Positions 8,009-14,370 of a stretch of 16,454 bases of DNA are shown piece after piece. The position numbers and the translations under genes are program-made. The stretch's first letter is position 1; every line of letters begins with the position of its first letter. The stretch comes from an uncultured Collinsella sp. (GTDB taxonomy: Bacteria; Actinomycetota; Coriobacteriia; Coriobacteriales; Coriobacteriaceae). The stretch covers positions 1 through 16,454 of the forward strand of contig CAAENA010000076.1 in assembly GCA_900757205.1 (NCBI GenBank), read 5' to 3'. The notes beneath the pieces are model-generated. The model made no database searches, was not told the origin of the DNA, and was given only the letters and a program-made list of their open reading frames with translations.

Positions 8009-9061
8009 ATGAATCCCAGGACTAAATCTCAGGACATTCGCGACTTGAGCCAAAACGATATTCGCGAGCTCGTGGCAGAACTCGGCCAGCCCGCCTTCCG
8101 CGCGAAGCAGCTCATCGAATGGGTCTTTGAGAAGAACGTTTGTTCGTTTGATGATATGACTAACCTTCCCAAGGCTTTCCGCGAGCAGCTTAAAGAGGCT
8201 TTTGCCTTTGACACGCCGACCGAGCTCACCAAGCAGGTTTCCAAAGATGGCTCTCGCAAGTATCTGCTCGAGTACCACGACGGCATTTCCGTCGAGACTG
8301 TCGGTATGCCCCGTCGTAACAAGCTTTCCGTCTGCGTTTCCACCCAGGCAGGCTGTGGCATGGGCTGTGCCTTTTGCGCCACCGGCCTTAACGGCCTCAA
8401 GCGCTCGCTGACAGCTCAGGAGATCGTCGACCAGGTGCTTCATGTATCCAACGACTTTGGCGAGCGTGCCACGAGCGTTGTGTTCATGGGCCAGGGCGAG
8501 CCGTTTGCCAACTACGACGAGGTTCTCAAGGCACTGCGTATCCTCAACGACCCCGATGGCATCGGTATCGGCGCCCGTCACCTCACCGTCTCTACCAGCG
8601 GCGTTATTCCTGGAATTCGCAAATTTGCCGACATCCCCGAGCAGTTCACGCTTGCCGTGTCGCTGCATTCCGCCATCCAGTCGACGCGCAATAAGCTTAT
8701 GCCCGGTGTTAAGAAGTACACGCTGCTCCGCCTGCACGAGGCGCTTCAGCTCTACACCGAGAAGACTGGCCGCCGCCCGACCTATGAGTATGCCATGATC
8801 GAAGGCGTCAACGATACGAATCCCGAGATGCAGGCACTCTGCGACTTCTGCGAGGGAACGCTGTGCCACGTTAACCTGATTCAGCTTAACGACATCGAGG
8901 GCAGCCCGCTCAAGCCGTCTCCGATTCATAAGGTTGAGGATCTTCAGCGCCGCCTTGAGTCTCGTGGCATCGAGACCACGATCCGTAATTCTCGCGGCAA
9001 TGATATTGATGCCGCCTGCGGTCAGCTGAAGCAGCGCTTCAAAGTTCAGAAGAGCGCATAG
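8009..9061 (+). CDS. rlmN: Dual-specificity 23S rRNA (A2503) / tRNA (A37) C2-methyltransferase
   Basis: This 350-residue radical SAM enzyme methylates C2 of A2503 in 23S rRNA and, in characterised homologues, A37 of some tRNAs. The radical SAM cluster motif C-x3-C-x2-C is CGMGCAFC (C116, C120, C123). The two mechanistic cysteines are present as C109, 7 residues before the cluster, and C337 near the C-terminus in DAACGQLKQRF. MGQGEPFANYDEV and VSLHSAIQSTRNKLMPG are family signatures. The ATG at 8009 follows GAAAGG at 7998-8003. It stands alone, divergent from ddl, and ends at a strong terminator. Its frequent CTT, GTT and CGT codons suggest high expression compared with the dinG-like gene. Confidence 0.96.
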   Translation: MNPRTKSQDIRDLSQNDIRELVAELGQPAFRAKQLIEWVFEKNVCSFDDMTNLPKAFREQLKEAFAFDTPTELTKQVSKDGSRKYLLEYHDGISVETVGMPRRNKLSVCVSTQAGCGMGCAFCATGLNGLKRSLTAQEIVDQVLHVSNDFGERATSVVFMGQGEPFANYDEVLKALRILNDPDGIGIGARHLTVSTSGVIPGIRKFADIPEQFTLAVSLHSAIQSTRNKLMPGVKKYTLLRLHEALQLYTEKTGRRPTYEYAMIEGVNDTNPEMQALCDFCEGTLCHVNLIQLNDIEGSPLKPSPIHKVEDLQRRLESRGIETTIRNSRGNDIDAACGQLKQRFKVQKSA

Positions 9062-9079
9062 GGGAGTCGCACTCCAAAA

Positions 9080-9095
9080 CGTTTCATGTGAAACA
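9080..9095. promoter_or_regulatory. Degenerate parS-like palindrome
   Basis: CGTTTCATGTGAAACA differs from the parS consensus TGTTTCACGTGAAACA at positions 1 and 8. It lies just after the rlmN stop and before its terminator, outside any coding constraint. It may be a weak ParB nucleation site. Confidence 0.6.
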
Positions 9096-9099
9096 TCGG

Positions 9100-9144
9100 A
9101 CGGCCCCTGTTGCAGGATATGCAACAGGGGCCGTTTCATTTATT
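9100..9144 (+). terminator. rlmN Rho-independent terminator
   Basis: A perfect 14-bp stem (ACGGCCCCTGTTGC with its complement) closes a 7-nt loop. A T-rich run TTTCATTTATTG follows on the plus strand, as expected for rlmN transcription. Confidence 0.9.
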
Positions 9145-9189
9145 GACCTCAATTTTGGACCGCTGCTAGCTTCCCCATTGTTTACGGAC

Positions 9190-9227
9190 AAAATAAGCAG
9201 CCCTTGTCTCATGAATCAGACAAGGGC
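9190..9227 (-). terminator. Terminator of the rsmG-parA-parB-ytxH-like unit
   Basis: GCCCTTGTCT (9200-9209) pairs with AGACAAGGGC (9218-9227) across an 8-nt loop. Read on the minus strand the hairpin is followed by TTATTTTGT, giving a terminator about 33 bp after the last gene of the leftward unit. Confidence 0.82.
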
Positions 9228-9251
9228 CGCTCAAAATATGCAGGGTAATTG

Positions 9252-9263
9252 TTAGGTACCTAA
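9252..9263. repeat. 12-bp palindrome TTAGGTACCTAA, copy 1
   Basis: This perfect palindrome overlaps the stop codon of the YtxH-like gene. The same 12 bp recurs at 12755-12766. It could be a regulator operator; no regulator is identified. Confidence 0.55.
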
Positions 9264-9514
9264 TAGCCTACATTTTCCCATTGGTTGCTAACCCAACCTT
9301 GATTAATCTTAGGATTTTTCGTTACCTGAGCAGTGCGCATGGCAACATCTTCTGTCATAACATCCATTTTCTTCTTGGAAGTATCGACAATATCTTGCGC
9401 ACCACGAAGCAAACGACCTCGAAGTTCATCGTCTGTCGCGATCTTATAGCCAGCAAAGGCACCGGCCGCGACAGTCGTCACCAATGCAATCGCAGTTAAA
9501 ATCTTATTCCTCAT
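9260..9514 (-). CDS. Small YtxH-like single-pass membrane protein
   Basis: The 84-residue protein starts at ATG 9514, which overlaps the end of parB (stop at 9504). AAGGAGG lies 5 nt before it inside the parB C-terminal codons, so a longer frame from 9532 is unlikely. Residues 4-25 form one hydrophobic segment (ILTAIALVTTVAAGAFAGY). A charged amphipathic stretch follows (DDELRGRLLRGAQDIVDTSKKKMDVM), as in YtxH/YtxH-like proteins, with a soluble tail ending NQWENVGY. Function is unknown. Overlap with parB and the terminator after it make it the last gene of the rsmG-parA-parB unit, which hints at a membrane-associated role in segregation or only convenient co-expression. The YtxH assignment rests on overall pattern. 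Confidence 0.8.
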   Translation of the reverse strand: MRNKILTAIALVTTVAAGAFAGYKIATDDELRGRLLRGAQDIVDTSKKKMDVMTEDVAMRTAQVTKNPKINQGWVSNQWENVGY

Positions 9515-10409
9515 CTTGGCCTCCTTGATCAAACTGAATCATTTCACCAAGAATACGAGAGAGCTCTTCCTCGTCTTTAAACTCAATCTCAATCTTATTC
9601 TTTCCACGCGAGCTTTTCACGCGCACGTTGGTATTAAATACCTGACGAAGTACACGCGCAGCCTTTTTAAAAGACTGAGGCGTTGCAGGCCGCGGCGTCT
9701 TAGGTGTCTCTCCGGCAGAAAACAATGGAGCAAGATTTTCTGTCGCTCTTACAGAAAGGCCCTCCGCAACAACCTTCTCTGCAAGTCGAATTCGAGCATC
9801 CTCATAGGGAACTGCAAGAATCGCACGTGCGTGACCAGCAGTAAGTTTACCCTCAAAAATCATCTGCTGAACTACTTCGGGGAGATCGAGAAGGCGCAGC
9901 GAATTTGTAATTGCAGAGCGTGATTTGCTTACTGCCTTCGACAATGCCTCCTGGGTCATACCGCTGGCATCAATGAGCTGGCGATAGCCCTTAGCCTCTT
10001 CGACGGGATTCAGATCAGAACGCTGAAGGTTTTCGATAAGAGCAAGAGCCAGCATCTCTTCATCATTAACATCTTTAATGATGACAGGCAGCTCCTCAAG
10101 ACCAGCAAGCTTTGACGCCTGGTAACGACGCTCACCAGCGATGATCTCATAGCCGTTTCCATGCTTGCGAACCAAAAGCGGCTGCAAAACGCCATGTTCT
10201 TGGATTGACTCGCTCAACTCGCGAAGTTCAGTTTCATTAAAGTGAATTCGCGGTTGATTAGGGTTGGGAACGATATCCTCAACCGGTAGTTTTGTTTCAG
10301 ATGCTGTATTTGAAGCAGATGCAGCAGAACCACCGGTCTCATACTCAGCCTCTGAGACCAAAGCATTGAGTCCGCGTCCCAATCCACCGCGTTTCTTTGC
10401 ACTAGGCAC
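9504..10409 (-). CDS. parB: Chromosome-partitioning protein ParB (Spo0J-like)
   Basis: This 301-residue CTP-dependent DNA clamp loads at parS and spreads, working with ParA to segregate origins and recruit SMC. The lysine-rich start KKRGGLGRGLNAL (5-17) is the typical ParA-stimulating N-terminus. LPVEDIVPNPNQPR (41-54) opens the nuclease-like/CTP domain, and AGERRYQASK (91-100) is box II, the CTP-binding motif. GMTQEALSKAVSKSRSAI is the parS-binding HTH, and the C-terminal KIEIEFKDEEELSRIL is the dimer domain. GTG 10409 is the start; it overlaps the parA stop by 8 bp, and GAGGTGATC, a near-full anti-Shine-Dalgarno complement, precedes it. Codons are distinctly AT-richer than in the genes from 2.1 to 7.9 kb. 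Confidence 0.96.
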   Translation of the reverse strand: MPSAKKRGGLGRGLNALVSEAEYETGGSAASASNTASETKLPVEDIVPNPNQPRIHFNETELRELSESIQEHGVLQPLLVRKHGNGYEIIAGERRYQASKLAGLEELPVIIKDVNDEEMLALALIENLQRSDLNPVEEAKGYRQLIDASGMTQEALSKAVSKSRSAITNSLRLLDLPEVVQQMIFEGKLTAGHARAILAVPYEDARIRLAEKVVAEGLSVRATENLAPLFSAGETPKTPRPATPQSFKKAARVLRQVFNTNVRVKSSRGKNKIEIEFKDEEELSRILGEMIQFDQGGQDEE

Positions 10410-11202
10410 GCTTGATCACCTCTTTTGCAAGGTTCATATACGCTTTTGCACCCTTATTTTGAGGTGCATAGGTAATTACCGGTTCTCCAAAAGACGGAGC
10501 TTCAGAGATTTTAACAGTACGGGGAATCAGCGTCTTAAACGCCTTATCACCAAAGTACGATTGAACTTCCTCAACAACCTGATTCGACAAAGAAGTACGT
10601 GAGTCATACATGGTCATAAGCACGCCATAGGTGTCTAAGCCCTTGTTCAGACGTGATTTGACCATCTTCATTGACTCAAGCAGCTTCGTAACGCCCTCGA
10701 GTGCGTAATACTCACACTGGATTGGAATCAAAACGCTATCTGCTGCGGTCAAGGCATTGATTGTAAGCAGGCCGAGCGAAGGAGGACAGTCAATGAAAAT
10801 AAAATCGAACTCGTCCTGAATCGGCTCAAGCAAGTCTTTGAGGCGGGTTTCACGAGCAATTGCGCTTACGAGCTCAATTTCAGCACCTGCAAGCTGAATC
10901 GTAGCTGGAATTACGAATACCTTTTTGCAATTTGTATCAAGAACAAGCGATTCTGCCGGCACATCATTCAACAATGCATCATAGATGCAGTGATCAAGGT
11001 CTTCTTTTTCAATTCCAAATCCACTGGTACTGTTTCCCTGCGGATCAAAATCGACAATCAGTGTCTTACGACCCTGCTCACCCAGTGCTGCTGCAAGGTT
11101 TACAGCCGTTGTTGACTTACCGACGCCGCCTTTTTGATTGATGATTGCAATGATACGCGTGTCTTTTGCGTTCTTAGAACGCTTAACGTCGCGAAATCCC
11201 AC
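10402..11202 (-). CDS. parA: Chromosome-partitioning ATPase ParA (Soj)
   Basis: This 266-residue deviant Walker ATPase forms nucleoid-bound dimers that ParB-parS complexes follow, and in several bacteria modulates DnaA. Walker A is QKGGVGKST (23-31) with the signature Lys24; Walker A' is DFDPQGNSTSGFG (51-63); Walker B is FIFIDCPPSLGLL. Start is GTG 11202, preceded by AGGAGG 4 nt upstream; no ATG alternative lies before Walker A. This gives about 15 mostly polar and basic residues (MGFRDVKRSKNAKDT) ahead of the usual first strand, more than in Bacillus Soj. It is translated together with parB (8-bp overlap), and its leader holds three parS sites. I found no convincing promoter in the leader, so transcription may come from rsmG. 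Confidence 0.96.
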   Translation of the reverse strand: MGFRDVKRSKNAKDTRIIAIINQKGGVGKSTTAVNLAAALGEQGRKTLIVDFDPQGNSTSGFGIEKEDLDHCIYDALLNDVPAESLVLDTNCKKVFVIPATIQLAGAEIELVSAIARETRLKDLLEPIQDEFDFIFIDCPPSLGLLTINALTAADSVLIPIQCEYYALEGVTKLLESMKMVKSRLNKGLDTYGVLMTMYDSRTSLSNQVVEEVQSYFGDKAFKTLIPRTVKISEAPSFGEPVITYAPQNKGAKAYMNLAKEVIKRA

Positions 11203-11241
11203 GGTCCCTCCTGGTGTGTATTAAAGCTGTCAGACGGAGGA

Positions 11242-11257
11242 TGTTTCACGTGAAACA
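11242..11257. promoter_or_regulatory. parS site 1
   Basis: TGTTTCACGTGAAACA is an exact match to the bacterial parS consensus, extended to an 18-bp palindrome by flanking A and T. It is nearest to parA. Confidence 0.96.
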
Positions 11258-11280
11258 TTCCGATTCGATATCAACTGCCA

Positions 11281-11296
11281 TGTTTCACGTGAAACA
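11281..11296. promoter_or_regulatory. parS site 2
   Basis: An exact parS consensus copy. Its centre is 39 bp from the centre of site 1. Confidence 0.96.
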
Positions 11297-11319
11297 CTGC
11301 AAGTTGTTAGTATCCATTA

Positions 11320-11335
11320 TGTTTCACGTGAAACA
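11320..11335. promoter_or_regulatory. parS site 3
   Basis: An exact parS consensus copy, again 39 bp centre-to-centre from site 2. It ends one base before the rsmG stop codon complement (11337-11339). Confidence 0.96.
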
Positions 11336-11336
11336 T

Positions 11337-12074
11337 CTAGGCAAGCGGATTCTTCTTTGCCATGCCATTTGCACGAGGCAATGAAACAGATGCTGGATGA
11401 CTCTTCTTAAGAACAATAAACTCCCTGTGGCCCAAGCCCTCAGGCAAATCGATTGCGTCATTCAGAAGCAAAGTGAAGCCGCAAATCTTAGCTGCTGACA
11501 TGCCAGAAGCAAGCTCCTCATCCGAAGGATTACCCTTGGTGATAACAAATAGCCCTCCATCCTTGAGGAACGGAGCCGCATACTCAACAAGAATCGGTAG
11601 AGGAGCCAGTGCACGGGCGGTTACGACAGAGAACTGCTTCTTATGGCTACAAGCATATTCTTCAAGGCGATCATGAACCGCATGAGCATGTTTCAATCCA
11701 AGAGCATCAACAAAAGAATTGACAGCATCAACCTTCTTACCAACAGAGTCAATATAAGTAGCTTTACGATGCGTGGTTATGGTTAACGGAATACCAGGGA
11801 AGCCCGCACCTGTTCCCATATCGAGCAAAGCTCCCTCAGGAGCCTTATTGATATAAGGGAGCAAAACAAGAGAGTCGAGGATATGAAGTACCGCAGCATC
11901 TTCTATGTTAAGAATACGGGTGAGATTGGTTGTCTTATTTTTTTCCAGAACCAAATCCAAATGCTGAATACATTTCCTCAGCTCAGTATCAGTTACGCTC
12001 AAGGAATACTCTTTGCAATAGGAAGTTAGACGAGTCAACATCTCGTCTGCTTGCTGATCAGTAAGTACTAACAA
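11337..12074 (-). CDS. rsmG: 16S rRNA (G527) N7-methyltransferase
   Basis: RsmG (GidB) uses S-adenosylmethionine to methylate N7 of G527 in 16S rRNA; loss gives low-level streptomycin resistance in other bacteria. I place the start at TTG 12074 (245 residues), 6 nt after AAAGGAG. A frame extending to 12143 would start inside the jag terminator and has no ribosome site. NKTTNLTRI (46-54) is the family N-terminal motif. The SAM loop is LLDMGTGAGFPGIPL (83-97), and VTARALAPLPILVEYA is the conserved R-A-x-A-P-L segment. It is the first gene of the unit running into parA, the usual gidB-parAB order near actinobacterial origins. Codon use is AT-rich, like parA and parB. Confidence 0.93.
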   Translation of the reverse strand: MLVLTDQQADEMLTRLTSYCKEYSLSVTDTELRKCIQHLDLVLEKNKTTNLTRILNIEDAAVLHILDSLVLLPYINKAPEGALLDMGTGAGFPGIPLTITTHRKATYIDSVGKKVDAVNSFVDALGLKHAHAVHDRLEEYACSHKKQFSVVTARALAPLPILVEYAAPFLKDGGLFVITKGNPSDEELASGMSAAKICGFTLLLNDAIDLPEGLGHREFIVLKKSHPASVSLPRANGMAKKNPLA

Positions 12075-12118
12075 CGAAAGCTCCTTTCTGACAAAAATCA
12101 GTGTATCGAGAACTTTTG

Positions 12119-12151
12119 ACAAAAAAGGGGACGTGGAAACCACGTCCCCTT
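12119..12151 (-). terminator. Terminator of the rpmH-jag cluster
   Basis: A perfect 12-bp stem AAGGGGACGTGG (12125-12136) pairs with 12140-12151 across a 3-nt loop. On the minus strand it is followed by TTTTTTGT. It starts 18 bp after the jag stop and separates the ribosomal/insertase cluster from rsmG-parAB. Confidence 0.93.
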
Positions 12152-12169
12152 AGCATAAGCTCGAGTAGA

Positions 12170-12739
12170 TTATCGAGCAACAATCACCACATGGCGATCA
12201 GGGTCGGAACCCTCAGAATGAGTATCGACGGCGTCATTGCCACGAAGTGCAATGTGAACCAGTCGGCGCTCGTAGGCATTCATGGGCGGAAGCGAAACAC
12301 TCTTATGAGTGCGGATGGCACGCTCGGCAGCAGACTGAGCCATGGAGGCAACCTTATCCTGACGGCGGCTCTTGTATCCCTCGACGTCCACTACAACCGG
12401 ATACCTAAAGCCGAGCTTGCGGCTCACCAGCAATGAGAACATAACCTGAAGGGCATCAAGGGTGCGACCATGACGGCCAATGAGAACAGCAAGGTCAGGA
12501 GCCGTTACATCCAAAATCAGCTCACCCTCGTCGCCCTCATACTCATCGATAGGAGAGTTGGCGGCATCGAAGTGCGAAAGGATGGAACGCAGGATGGAAA
12601 TCGCGACATCGGCAATGGTGTCGAGCTCCTCGTCGGTCAGCTCTTCACCGGCCTTGTAGCGCTGTGCAATCTCGGGATAATCGCCCGCGACCTGCGGGGC
12701 AACCTCCTCAAGCATATCCTCGATGATCTCTTCAGACAT
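12170..12739 (-). CDS. jag: RNA-binding protein Jag/KhpB (KH and R3H domains)
   Basis: This 189-residue protein belongs to the Jag/KhpB/EloR family, which in firmicutes binds RNA with KhpA and affects cell elongation. Start is ATG 12739 with GGAG 6 nt upstream; a TTG-initiated longer frame from 12751 would swallow that ribosome site. It has an acidic N-terminal half (1-75) without the usual full Jag-N domain. The KH domain carries the GxxG loop IGRHGRT (87-93), and the R3H motif is ERRLVH (R158-x3-H162). VDVEGYKSRRQDKV links the two as in the family. It lies directly downstream of yidC, the conserved yidC-jag pairing. Confidence 0.93.
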   Translation of the reverse strand: MSEEIIEDMLEEVAPQVAGDYPEIAQRYKAGEELTDEELDTIADVAISILRSILSHFDAANSPIDEYEGDEGELILDVTAPDLAVLIGRHGRTLDALQVMFSLLVSRKLGFRYPVVVDVEGYKSRRQDKVASMAQSAAERAIRTHKSVSLPPMNAYERRLVHIALRGNDAVDTHSEGSDPDRHVVIVAR

Positions 12740-12754
12740 AACGTACTCCAAAAG

Positions 12755-12766
12755 TTAGGTACCTAA
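12755..12766. repeat. 12-bp palindrome TTAGGTACCTAA, copy 2
   Basis: This copy lies in the yidC-jag gap, 16 nt upstream of the jag ATG, close to the jag ribosome site. It is identical to the copy at 9252-9263. A role as operator or as RNA element is possible but not shown. Confidence 0.55.
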
Positions 12767-12783
12767 ATAAGATTGATATCCCA

Positions 12784-13554
12784 CTACTTCTTCTTGTGCG
12801 GGCGCGGCTTCTTCTCGCGACGAGTGACCTCAACCTGCAGCGGCGCGTTCTTAAGGCGCTCCTCCTCATCGGCCTTCGCCTTGTCGATGACCTTCTGCGT
12901 CACAAAAATCTGCTGGATAACCTGCCAAGCAGACGAGACGTCGTAGTACAGCAGAACACCAACGGGAAGGCTCCAGCCCATCCAAAGCATCATGACCGTC
13001 ATGACAACGGCCATCATACGCATGCTCTGAGCCTGCTGGCCGGTCTGGTTGCGCGACATATAGAGCTGCGGAATCAGGGTCAGGACGGCGAACAGGATCA
13101 GGCAGACCAGCGCAGGCAACGCGACCATAAAGCCATCGGCAAAGGAGGCACTCGGCGTGGTGGTCAGGTCGGGCAGAATATTAAAGAACGAGAACGCGCC
13201 GTCGTTAAAGTAGTCCGGCAGGTTACGCAGCAGCGTAAAGAGGGCAAACAGGACAGGCATCTGAATCAACAGCGGCAGACAACCAGCCATCGGGTTGAAC
13301 TTGTTCTCGCTGTAGAACTTCTGCATTTCCTCGGCCTGACGCTGGGGATCGTCGGCATAGCGCTCCTGGATCTCGAGCATCTTGGGCTGCAGCACCTGCA
13401 TGCGCGCCGTCGACTTAGTCGACTTGAGCATAAGCGGCGTCAGTAGCAGACGGATGATGACCACCAGGATGATGATGGACAGGCCCCAGTCGACCGCAAA
13501 GGTCTGGATGAGCTTGAGCAGCTCGAAAAGGATGTTAACGATCCAATCCCACAT
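12784..13554 (-). CDS. yidC: Membrane protein insertase YidC (Oxa1 family)
   Basis: This 256-residue short-type YidC, without the Gram-negative periplasmic domain, inserts membrane proteins alone or with SecYEG. Helix 1 (about 22-44) carries the conserved intramembrane Arg35 in VVIIRLLLTPLML. The cytoplasmic hairpin ARMQVLQPKMLEIQERYADD is typical, followed by NPMAGCLPLLIQMPVLFALF and further helices around 140-165 and 180-215. The C-terminal tail is strongly basic (RREKKPRPHKKK), which in relatives contacts the ribosome. There is no lipoprotein signal cysteine. The ATG at 13554 follows GGAGG by 9 nt. The gene sits 29 bp after yidD in the rpmH-rnpA-yidD-yidC-jag cluster. Confidence 0.96.
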   Translation of the reverse strand: MWDWIVNILFELLKLIQTFAVDWGLSIIILVVIIRLLLTPLMLKSTKSTARMQVLQPKMLEIQERYADDPQRQAEEMQKFYSENKFNPMAGCLPLLIQMPVLFALFTLLRNLPDYFNDGAFSFFNILPDLTTTPSASFADGFMVALPALVCLILFAVLTLIPQLYMSRNQTGQQAQSMRMMAVVMTVMMLWMGWSLPVGVLLYYDVSSAWQVIQQIFVTQKVIDKAKADEEERLKNAPLQVEVTRREKKPRPHKKK

Positions 13555-13583
13555 GTAAGTTTTCCTCCGATAGCGAGTGCCCG

Positions 13584-13808
13584 CTAGGGCACAGGGTCAT
13601 AACCGCCGACGTGCAGGGGATTGCAGCGAGCGATGCGCCTCACGGCAAGCCAGCAGCCTCTCAAAACACCGTACTTCTCAATCGCCTGGACGGCGTATTG
13701 CGAGCACGTTGGGTAATAAATGCAGGCGTCAGGCAATAAGGGCGAAATAACCTGTTGATATATGCGAATAGGAGCGATGGCAACACGTCGCAAAACGTGA
13801 TTGCTCAT
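13584..13808 (-). CDS. yidD: Membrane protein insertion efficiency factor YidD
   Basis: This 74-residue protein carries the full YidD signature: IRIYQQVISPLL, CIYYPTCSQYAVQAIEKYG (conserved cysteines), and RCNPLHVGGYDPVP at the end. YidD is an inner-face membrane-associated protein that helps YidC-dependent insertion. Its ATG overlaps the rnpA stop as ATGA, so translation is coupled. Confidence 0.95.
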   Translation of the reverse strand: MSNHVLRRVAIAPIRIYQQVISPLLPDACIYYPTCSQYAVQAIEKYGVLRGCWLAVRRIARCNPLHVGGYDPVP

Positions 13809-14143
13809 CGCTCCTCCCCGGCAACGCCGGCGCGTTTCATAAGCGAACGCAATGCATTGTCCATCTCCTGAGGCGAAGAAACCCTCGTCTTGGGAGTTGC
13901 GAACAAGATGATGTCATAACCCGCAACGGGAAATCCACAGCTGCGGGCGGCCTCGCGCATCACACGCTTAGAACGGTTGCGCACGACAGCACAACCGAGC
14001 CGTTTAGCACCAACGAAGGCGACCCTTCCGGAGTCGCCTTCGCCAACCGATTCACATATGGTCATTCGAATCAGAGGGTGATTGAAACGACGCCCCTGAC
14101 TGAACACATGCTCGAAATCTTGCCGAGACTTAATAGTCTTCAT
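13805..14143 (-). CDS. rnpA: Ribonuclease P protein component
   Basis: The 112-residue basic protein partners with the RNase P RNA (not in this window) to process tRNA 5' ends. Diagnostic parts are the N-terminal RQDFEHVFSQGRRFNHP and the RNR motif AVVRNRSKRVMREAAR (about 53-68). The rest forms the expected alpha/beta fold. Its start lies 20 bp after the rpmH stop, the near-universal rpmH-rnpA pair, and it overlaps yidD downstream by 4 bp. Confidence 0.95.
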   Translation of the reverse strand: MKTIKSRQDFEHVFSQGRRFNHPLIRMTICESVGEGDSGRVAFVGAKRLGCAVVRNRSKRVMREAARSCGFPVAGYDIILFATPKTRVSSPQEMDNALRSLMKRAGVAGEER

Positions 14144-14163
14144 GCGAGATGTGTGTATCGCTG

Positions 14164-14298
14164 CTAGACAGTGAGACGCTTGCGGCCCTTGGCGCGACGA
14201 CGGGCGAGCACGGCACGACCGCCCTTAGTGGCCATACGGGCACGGAAACCATGGGTCTTGGCACGCTTACGCTTATTAGGCTGATACGTACGCTTCAT
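14164..14298 (-). CDS. rpmH: 50S ribosomal protein L34
   Basis: The 44-residue protein MKRTYQPNKRKRAKTHGFRA... is an unmistakable L34, very basic and of normal length. The start ATG 14298 follows AGGAGG by 8 nt; a longer frame from 14358 adds non-conserved residues and contains that ribosome site. It heads the leftward cluster and has a good promoter at 14371-14400. Confidence 0.97.
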   Translation of the reverse strand: MKRTYQPNKRKRAKTHGFRARMATKGGRAVLARRRAKGRKRLTV

Positions 14299-14326
14299 CT
14301 TAAGTTCCTCCTGCTGCATTTCGAGT

Positions 14327-14344
14327 GTCCGCGGGGGCGCGGAC
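14327..14344 (-). promoter_or_regulatory. GC-rich hairpin in the rpmH 5' leader
   Basis: GTCCGCG (14327-14333) and CGCGGAC (14338-14344) form a perfect 7-bp stem with a 4-nt loop, about 29 nt upstream of the rpmH ATG and downstream of its promoter. It has no T-tract, so it is not a terminator. A stabilising or autoregulatory leader element is possible. Confidence 0.5.
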
Positions 14345-14370
14345 GCAGATATAGACACGTGAGCTTGAAG

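Larger units (their letters stand above)
9062..9259. other. rlmN - ytxH-like convergent intergenic region
   Basis: This 198-bp gap between convergent genes holds a degenerate parS palindrome (9080-9095), the plus-strand rlmN terminator (9100-9144) and the minus-strand terminator of the rsmG-parAB unit (9190-9227). A short inverted repeat GGAGT-CGC-ACTCC sits at 9062-9076. I see no coding sequence in it. Confidence 0.8.
11203..11336. other. rsmG-parA intergenic region with the parS cluster
   Basis: This 134-bp non-coding stretch holds three identical parS palindromes and the parA ribosome-binding site. The rest is low in GC and shows no clear -35/-10 pair, so occupancy by ParB could give autoregulation of parAB. 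Confidence 0.8.

Noticed and set aside
7913..9139. A 408-codon open frame on the minus strand opposite rlmN
   Set aside because: rlmN on the plus strand is unambiguous; the opposite frame runs through the rlmN terminator and the parS-like site and has no known motifs.
9252..9263. Interpretation of TTAGGTACCTAA as a DtxR/IdeR iron box
   Set aside because: The half sites match in part, but DtxR-type operators have a longer centre (19-bp palindrome). No iron-related gene is nearby.
14164..14358. Longer L34 frame with a 20-residue N-terminal extension
   Set aside because: The extension contains the AGGAGG ribosome site and hairpin; L34 universally begins MKRTYQP or similar.
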